NCBI GenBank assembly: GCA_043746555.1 | Contig: JAYTQU010000328.1 | Coordinates: 1 to 8,730, forward strand | Source: CAZQYC01 sp043746555 | Lineage (GTDB): Bacteria; Pseudomonadota; Gammaproteobacteria; Steroidobacterales; Steroidobacteraceae | Direction of reading: 5' to 3' | DNA: 8,730 nt | Translations under genes and position numbers: made by a program | Shown here: in pieces, positions 4,755 to 8,730 of the stretch | Numbering within the stretch: the stretch's first letter is position 1 | Layout: every line of letters begins with the position of its first letter | The notes under the pieces: generated by a model | Told to the model about the DNA's origin: nothing | Database searches by the model: none | Seen by the model: only the letters and a program-made list of their open reading frames with translations

Positions 4755-7133
4755 ATGAGCAAAACTACCCCTGTTGATAATGAAACCCACACCATTTCGG
4801 ATGACATGTTGATCATCCTGCCGGTGCGTAATCTCGTGCTGTTCCCTGGCGTGGTATTGCCGGTGAGCATGGGTCGTGAGCGAACGGTCGCGGGCGCCGA
4901 GGAGGCCGTGCGCAATGAGCGCAGGGTCGGATTCCTGTTGCAACGTGATTCGCAAACCGCCGATCCGACTGGCGACGATCTTCATAAGATCGGAACCGCG
5001 GCGACTATTTTTCGCCACGTCACCGCGCCCGACGGCACGCATCATATCGTCGTACAGGGCGAGCAGCGTTTTCGCGTACTCGACTTTCAACCGGGTCTAC
5101 CGTATATGGTCGCGCGCGTGGAATATCTCAAAGAACCGGCCACGATTTCGAACGATGTCGAAGCGCGCGTATTGCACTTGAAAAAGCTAGCAGCCGAAGC
5201 GATTACGCTATTGCCGCAAGCACCGGCCGAGATTGGCAATATCGTACAAACGATGGAGTCGCCCTCCGCGTTGGTCGATTTGATTGCGAGCTACATGGAT
5301 GTGAAACCCACCGATAAACAGCAATTGCTCGAAACCGACGATTTGAAAGCACGTTTCGATCGCGTTACCGAATTGCTGATGCATCGCATCGAAGTGTTGC
5401 GATTGCAGAGACAGATTGAACAGAACACTCGTGAAGCGATCGACGAGCGGCAGAAAGAAATTCTGTTGCGCGAGCAGATGAGGCAAATTCAAAAGCAATT
5501 GGGAGAGACGGAAGATTCCTCCGAAGAGCTAAAGGAGTTGGCTGAAGCCATCGACAAGGCGGGCATGCCGCCGGATGCGTTAGAGCAAGCGAAAAAGGAA
5601 TTGAAACGCTTACAACGAATGCCCGAATCCGGCGCGGAAAATTCGATGGTACGCACGTGGCTCGATCTCGTGGTGCAACTACCGTGGTCCAAGCTCGACA
5701 ACGAAGCGATCGACATTGCAAACGCACGACAGGTGCTCGACGAAGATCACTACGGCCTGGAGAAAATTAAGCGTCGCATTGTTGAATACTTGGCAGTGCG
5801 AAAACTGAATCCCCAAGGCCGTAGTCCGATTCTGTGCTTTGTCGGTCCCCCGGGTGTGGGTAAGACATCGCTCGGTCAATCCGTCGCGCGTGCATTGGGA
5901 TTGAAGTTTCAGCGAGTAAGTCTAGGCGGTGTGCACGATGAAGCGGAGATTCGCGGTCATCGTCGCACTTACATCGGCGCGTTGCCGGGCAACATCGTGC
6001 AAGCGCTTCGCAAAGCGGGCACGCGCAATCCGGTGTTGATGCTCGATGAAATCGACAAACTCGGCGCGGGCATTCACGGCGATCCATCGTCGGCAATGCT
6101 CGAAGTGCTCGATCCCGAACAGAACAACAGTTTTCGCGACAACTACCTTGGTTTGCCGTTCGATTTATCGAAAGTGCTGTTCATCGCCACGGCTAACATG
6201 CTCGACACGATCCCAGGGCCGTTGCGCGATCGCATGGAGATTATCGAACTCTCGGGTTATACCGAAGACGAGAAAGTCGAAATCGCGAAGCGCTATTTGA
6301 TGAAGCGTCAGCTGGAGGCGAACGGACTAAAGTTCGAGCAAGCTTCGATTACCGACGAAGCACTTCACCAACTCGTGCGCGATTACACGCGCGAAGCCGG
6401 TTGTCGTACTCTTGAACGCACTATCGGTTCAGTTTTGCGCAACGTTGCGGTTCGCATTGCGGAAGGCGCGATCACCGAGCAAACCATCGGAAGCGACGAT
6501 GTCGTCAAAATTCTTGGTGCGCCACGATTCGAGAATGAAGTGGCGATGCGCACCAGCATACCCGGTGTTGCAACCGGTCTTGCATGGACACCCGTCGGTG
6601 GCGATATTCTGTTCATCGAATCCACTCGCACGCTCGGCACCGGTAAATTGATTCTTACCGGACAGTTGGGCGATGTGATGAAGGAAAGCGCGCAGGCCGC
6701 GTTGTCGCTGGTTAAAGCGCAGTCGGTGTCGCTCGGCATCGATCCAACCTTGTTCGAACGAAGTGACATTCATATTCACGTCCCGGCGGGCGGTATTCCG
6801 AAAGACGGTCCGAGCGCCGGCGTATCGATGTTTACATCGTTGGTGTCATTGCTAACGGACAAAACCGTTCGCAACGATGTCGCGATGACTGGCGAGATCA
6901 GTCTGCGCGGTTTGGTGTTGCCGATCGGCGGCATCAAAGAAAAATCCATCGCCGCGTTGCGCGCGGGAATTCATACCGTATTGCTGCCGGCTCGAAATCG
7001 CAAAGACTTGGAAGACATCCCGCAAAGCGTGCAAGACGATCTCAAGTTCGTTTTCTGCGAACACGTGGATGATGTGATTCACGAAGCATTGGGCTTGGAT
7101 GTCTCAATGCAATTTATGAAGACCACGAGTTAA
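4755..7133 (+). CDS. lon: ATP-dependent protease Lon (endopeptidase La)
   Basis: This 792-residue protein is a complete LonA-type protease. The N-terminal substrate-recognition domain covers about residues 18-215 (LIILPVRNLVLFPGVVLPV), followed by coiled-coil-like helices (about 215-290). The AAA+ module has Walker A GPPGVGKT (364-371), Walker B VLMLDEID with Asp431-Glu432, sensor-1 Asn481 and a probable arginine finger Arg493. The protease domain has the Ser-Lys dyad: Ser687 in KDGPSAG and Lys728 in GGIKEK. It degrades misfolded and regulatory proteins in the cytoplasm as an ATP-driven hexamer; antitoxins are classic substrates, a possible link to the nearby module. The ATG has a modest ribosome site AAGAAGA (4744-4750). 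No sigma-32 promoter with correct spacing was found. The usual clpX and hup neighbours are absent, so this may be a second Lon. Confidence 0.97.
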   Translation: MSKTTPVDNETHTISDDMLIILPVRNLVLFPGVVLPVSMGRERTVAGAEEAVRNERRVGFLLQRDSQTADPTGDDLHKIGTAATIFRHVTAPDGTHHIVVQGEQRFRVLDFQPGLPYMVARVEYLKEPATISNDVEARVLHLKKLAAEAITLLPQAPAEIGNIVQTMESPSALVDLIASYMDVKPTDKQQLLETDDLKARFDRVTELLMHRIEVLRLQRQIEQNTREAIDERQKEILLREQMRQIQKQLGETEDSSEELKELAEAIDKAGMPPDALEQAKKELKRLQRMPESGAENSMVRTWLDLVVQLPWSKLDNEAIDIANARQVLDEDHYGLEKIKRRIVEYLAVRKLNPQGRSPILCFVGPPGVGKTSLGQSVARALGLKFQRVSLGGVHDEAEIRGHRRTYIGALPGNIVQALRKAGTRNPVLMLDEIDKLGAGIHGDPSSAMLEVLDPEQNNSFRDNYLGLPFDLSKVLFIATANMLDTIPGPLRDRMEIIELSGYTEDEKVEIAKRYLMKRQLEANGLKFEQASITDEALHQLVRDYTREAGCRTLERTIGSVLRNVAVRIAEGAITEQTIGSDDVVKILGAPRFENEVAMRTSIPGVATGLAWTPVGGDILFIESTRTLGTGKLILTGQLGDVMKESAQAALSLVKAQSVSLGIDPTLFERSDIHIHVPAGGIPKDGPSAGVSMFTSLVSLLTDKTVRNDVAMTGEISLRGLVLPIGGIKEKSIAALRAGIHTVLLPARNRKDLEDIPQSVQDDLKFVFCEHVDDVIHEALGLDVSMQFMKTTS

Positions 7134-7147
7134 CGCGACAAATCACT

Positions 7148-7164
7148 ATTCGATACAGTCGAAT
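7148..7164. repeat. 6-bp inverted repeat after lon
   Basis: ATTCGA (7148-7153) and TCGAAT (7159-7164) flank a five-base loop in the 55-base gap between lon and the cytochrome gene. There is no following T-run and the stem is AT-rich, so it is a poor terminator. It could be a minor operator or mRNA hairpin, or chance. Confidence 0.25.
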
Positions 7165-7188
7165 CGCAAAAACTGCGGGAGAAACAGC

Positions 7189-7701
7189 ATGGTCCGCGTG
7201 TGGGACGTTTGGGTCCGCGTCGGGCATTGGCTGCTGGTGTTGTGCATCGCCGTCGCGTGGCTTACGCGCCATGGCGGCGGCGAGTGGCATGAGTGGTCGG
7301 GCTATGGCGCTGTGGCCATCGTCGCTGCTCGAATCGTGTGGGGATTCGTCGGTTCATCGTATGCACGCTTCAGCGAGTTCGTTCGCGGCCCGAAGGAAGT
7401 GATCGCCTACGCAAAAGATTTGCGTCGAAGGCGCGAGCAGCGCTACCTCGGTCACACGCCGCTTAGCGGCTATATGATGATCGCGTTGCCGAGTGCCGTA
7501 TTATCGACCGGCGTGAGCGGTTGGTTTTACTCCACCGATCGATATTGGGGAGTGGCATGGGTGGGCGAACTGCATCATTCGCTCGCCGACCTTCTAATGC
7601 TCTTAGTTGCATTGCATATCGTCGGCACACTGTTCGCCTGCTACCGCAATGACGAAAATTTAGTCGCCGCGATGGTTCATGGCCGCAAGCGGTTGCGGTA
7701 G
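7189..7701 (+). CDS. b561-type cytochrome (cytochrome b/b6 domain protein)
   Basis: This 170-residue integral membrane protein has four predicted transmembrane helices (about residues 12-25, 36-54, 93-113, 126-150). Candidate haem-ligand histidines lie in the family positions: His13 in VRVGHW, His34 in EWHEWSGY, His129 (or 130) in ELHHSLADLL, and His143 in VALHIVG, 14 residues after His129. These would bind two b haems, one near each membrane face. The family moves electrons between the quinone pool and a partner such as a hydrogenase, a c-type cytochrome or an oxidoreductase; no partner gene is visible here. The ATG follows GGGAGA (7177-7182) by 6 bases. It lies 55 bases after lon and 9 bases before a LysR gene, suggesting co-transcription with the latter. 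Confidence 0.9.
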   Translation: MVRVWDVWVRVGHWLLVLCIAVAWLTRHGGGEWHEWSGYGAVAIVAARIVWGFVGSSYARFSEFVRGPKEVIAYAKDLRRRREQRYLGHTPLSGYMMIALPSAVLSTGVSGWFYSTDRYWGVAWVGELHHSLADLLMLLVALHIVGTLFACYRNDENLVAAMVHGRKRLR

Positions 7702-7710
7702 TCTCCGCGC

Positions 7711-8592
7711 ATGATTTTCGACTTCAAAGATTTGGAACTTTTCGTCGCCGTCGCCGAAGCTGGCAGCATTGCGAGAGCAGCCGAGCGTTGCCACACCGTT
7801 GCATCCGCTGTGAGCAAGCGATTGTCCGATTTGGAAGCATCGTTCGGTACGGCATTATTGTCGCGCGGTGCGCGCGGCGTCGAACTCACTTCCGCGGGTC
7901 ACGCGTTTCTTGTGAAATCTCGCAAGCTGCTCGATCAAGCCGGTCAACTCGAAGAAGAAATTCAGAAGCACTCGGCCGGACTGCGCGGACAAGCCACCGT
8001 GTTCGCCAACATGTCGGCCATTGTTGAGTTCTTACCGACAGTGCTCGCGTCGTTCTTAAAGCAACATCCCGACATTCATGTACACCTGGAACAGCATCTC
8101 AGCGAACACATCGCCACGGCCGTTAAGGAAAACAGCGCGGACATCGGCATCGTGGGTGAGTTGCCCACGCTCGATCAACTAACCACGATTCCGTTTCGTC
8201 AAGACGAGTTGGTACTGGTCACTCGACGCGATCATCCGGTTGTAACGCAGTCGGGAATCGCATTCGCTAGTGTCGCATCATTTCCGTTCGTGGGATTAGA
8301 CGCGAATAGCTCATTGCACTACGTACTCGCGAAAGCCGCGGCCGAATGCGGCAAGAAATTGGATATGCGAATTCGCGTCGCGAGTTTCGATGCGGCATGC
8401 GCGATGGTCGCGGCCGGATTGGGTGTCACTATTCTGCCGCGCTTGGCTGTCGCGCCCTATTTGCAGGCGTTCGATCTCGCCGCGATCAAACTCACGGATC
8501 AGTGGGCGATACGGCAACTATTTATCTGCGTGCGATCCGATCAACCGTTGCATCCGGCGGCGCGACTGTTGCTGGAGAAGTTGCGAGCGTAG
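7711..8592 (+). CDS. LysR-type transcriptional regulator
   Basis: This 293-residue protein has the standard LysR layout. A winged helix-turn-helix covers about residues 4-64 (DLELFVAVAEAGSIARAAERCHT, ASAVSKRLSDLEASFGTALLSR), a linker helix about 65-90, and a periplasmic-binding-protein-like effector domain about 92-290 (ADIGIVGE, DELVLVTRRDHPV, AACAMVAAGLGVTILPR). It binds DNA as a tetramer and changes promoter activity on binding a small molecule that cannot be identified here. The ATG lies 9 bases after the cytochrome stop, with no clear ribosome site, so translation may be coupled. Lying downstream and on the same strand as its neighbour is unusual for LysR regulators, which more often diverge from their target; the cytochrome gene may be a target, but this is unproven. 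Confidence 0.94.
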   Translation: MIFDFKDLELFVAVAEAGSIARAAERCHTVASAVSKRLSDLEASFGTALLSRGARGVELTSAGHAFLVKSRKLLDQAGQLEEEIQKHSAGLRGQATVFANMSAIVEFLPTVLASFLKQHPDIHVHLEQHLSEHIATAVKENSADIGIVGELPTLDQLTTIPFRQDELVLVTRRDHPVVTQSGIAFASVASFPFVGLDANSSLHYVLAKAAAECGKKLDMRIRVASFDAACAMVAAGLGVTILPRLAVAPYLQAFDLAAIKLTDQWAIRQLFICVRSDQPLHPAARLLLEKLRA

Positions 8593-8620
8593 CCGAATTC
8601 AAAAGCCATCTCTTCCCCGC

Positions 8621-8660
8621 TCACCCTGAGCCGTGAGCTTGTCGAAGGGTCGAAGGGTTC
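8621..8660. repeat. Degenerate dispersed repeat (CCCTGAGC..TTGTCGAAGGGT type)
   Basis: The segment begins TCACCCTGAGC and continues GAGCTTGTCGAAGGGT. I recognise this from memory as the widespread proteobacterial intergenic repeat TCACCCTGAGCTTGTCGAAGGGT. This copy differs by a 7-base duplication (TGAGCCG then TGAGCTT, from 8627) and a tandem doubling of CGAAGGGT (8643-8650, 8651-8658). ACCCT (8623-8627) can pair with AGGGT (8646-8650). It lies just after the LysR stop and might help end that transcript. Confidence 0.6.
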
Positions 8661-8665
8661 TTTCC

Positions 8666-8689
8666 CTCCTGACACCACGCTGTCAGGAG
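8666..8689. promoter_or_regulatory. Perfect 9-bp-stem hairpin or operator before the next gene
   Basis: CTCCTGACA (8666-8674) and TGTCAGGAG (8681-8689) are perfect inverted repeats around the six-base loop CCACGC. The right arm ends in AGGAG, which sits 12 bases before the ATG at 8702 and is the only ribosome site for it. The dyad may be a regulator's operator (TGACA-N6-TGTCA symmetry) or an mRNA hairpin that hides the ribosome site. There is no following T-run, so it is unlikely to be a terminator. Confidence 0.5.
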
Positions 8690-8701
8690 CCATCCCGCAC
8701 T

Positions 8702-8730
8702 ATGTCTTCGCGCCGAGCGCTGCAACAGAT
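8702..8730 (+). CDS. Start of a possible gene, cut by the window end
   Basis: An ATG at 8702 lies 12 bases after AGGAG and opens a frame that runs to the window edge (MSSRRALQQ, nine complete codons). The ribosome site and the dyad upstream make a real start plausible. The fragment is too short to identify. Short basic starts of this kind are seen in YafY/WYL-type regulators among many others, which is only a guess. Confidence 0.35.

Noticed and set aside
1..8730. CRISPR arrays, insertion sequences, integrases, tRNA or rRNA genes
   Set aside because: No regularly spaced repeats, transposase or integrase motifs, or recognisable RNA gene sequences were seen on either strand.

Overview
The window is a protein-coding stretch of a bacterial chromosome, most likely from a Gram-negative proteobacterium (gamma- or beta-). 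The evidence is protein families typical of that group (a YceI protein with a Sec signal, a UspE-like tandem universal stress protein, an ElyC/SanA/YdcF membrane protein, a b561-type cytochrome), moderately high GC by eye, and a copy of the dispersed 'CACCCTGAGC..TTGTCGAAGGGT' repeat common in proteobacterial genomes. A genus cannot be assigned from the sequence alone.

Layout. Positions 1-58 hold a strong dyad (48-bp hairpin plus a 10-bp palindrome), followed by a leader and a secreted YceI-family protein (221-793, +). A UspE-like tandem stress protein (807-1781, -) converges on it. The 331-base gap 1782-2112 holds the divergent control regions of that gene and of a two-gene toxin-antitoxin module: an Xre/MbcA/ParS-type antitoxin (2113-2526, +) and a RES-domain toxin (2536-3228, +). 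The toxin converges, with 3 bases between, on a minus-strand pair: a class I methyltransferase (4004-4654) followed by a YdcF/ElyC-like membrane protein (3232-3981). Divergent from that pair is a complete Lon protease (4755-7133, +). Lon is followed by a small b561-type cytochrome (7189-7701, +) and, 9 bases on, a LysR-type regulator (7711-8592, +). The last 138 bases hold a degenerate copy of the dispersed repeat, a perfect 9-bp-stem hairpin and the probable start of a further gene.

How it fits together. The common thread is stress and envelope housekeeping: protein quality control (Lon), universal stress protein, an NAD-depleting type toxin-antitoxin pair whose antitoxin would be a natural target of ATP-dependent proteases, and periplasmic or membrane proteins (YceI, cytochrome b561, YdcF-like). 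No mobile element, integrase, CRISPR array, tRNA or rRNA was seen. I did not find a convincing wholly new multi-gene system. The best leads are the Xre-RES module with its operator-like repeats and stop/SD overlap, the Lon gene in an unusual neighbourhood, the dyad at the left edge, and the hairpin that buries a ribosome binding site at the right edge.
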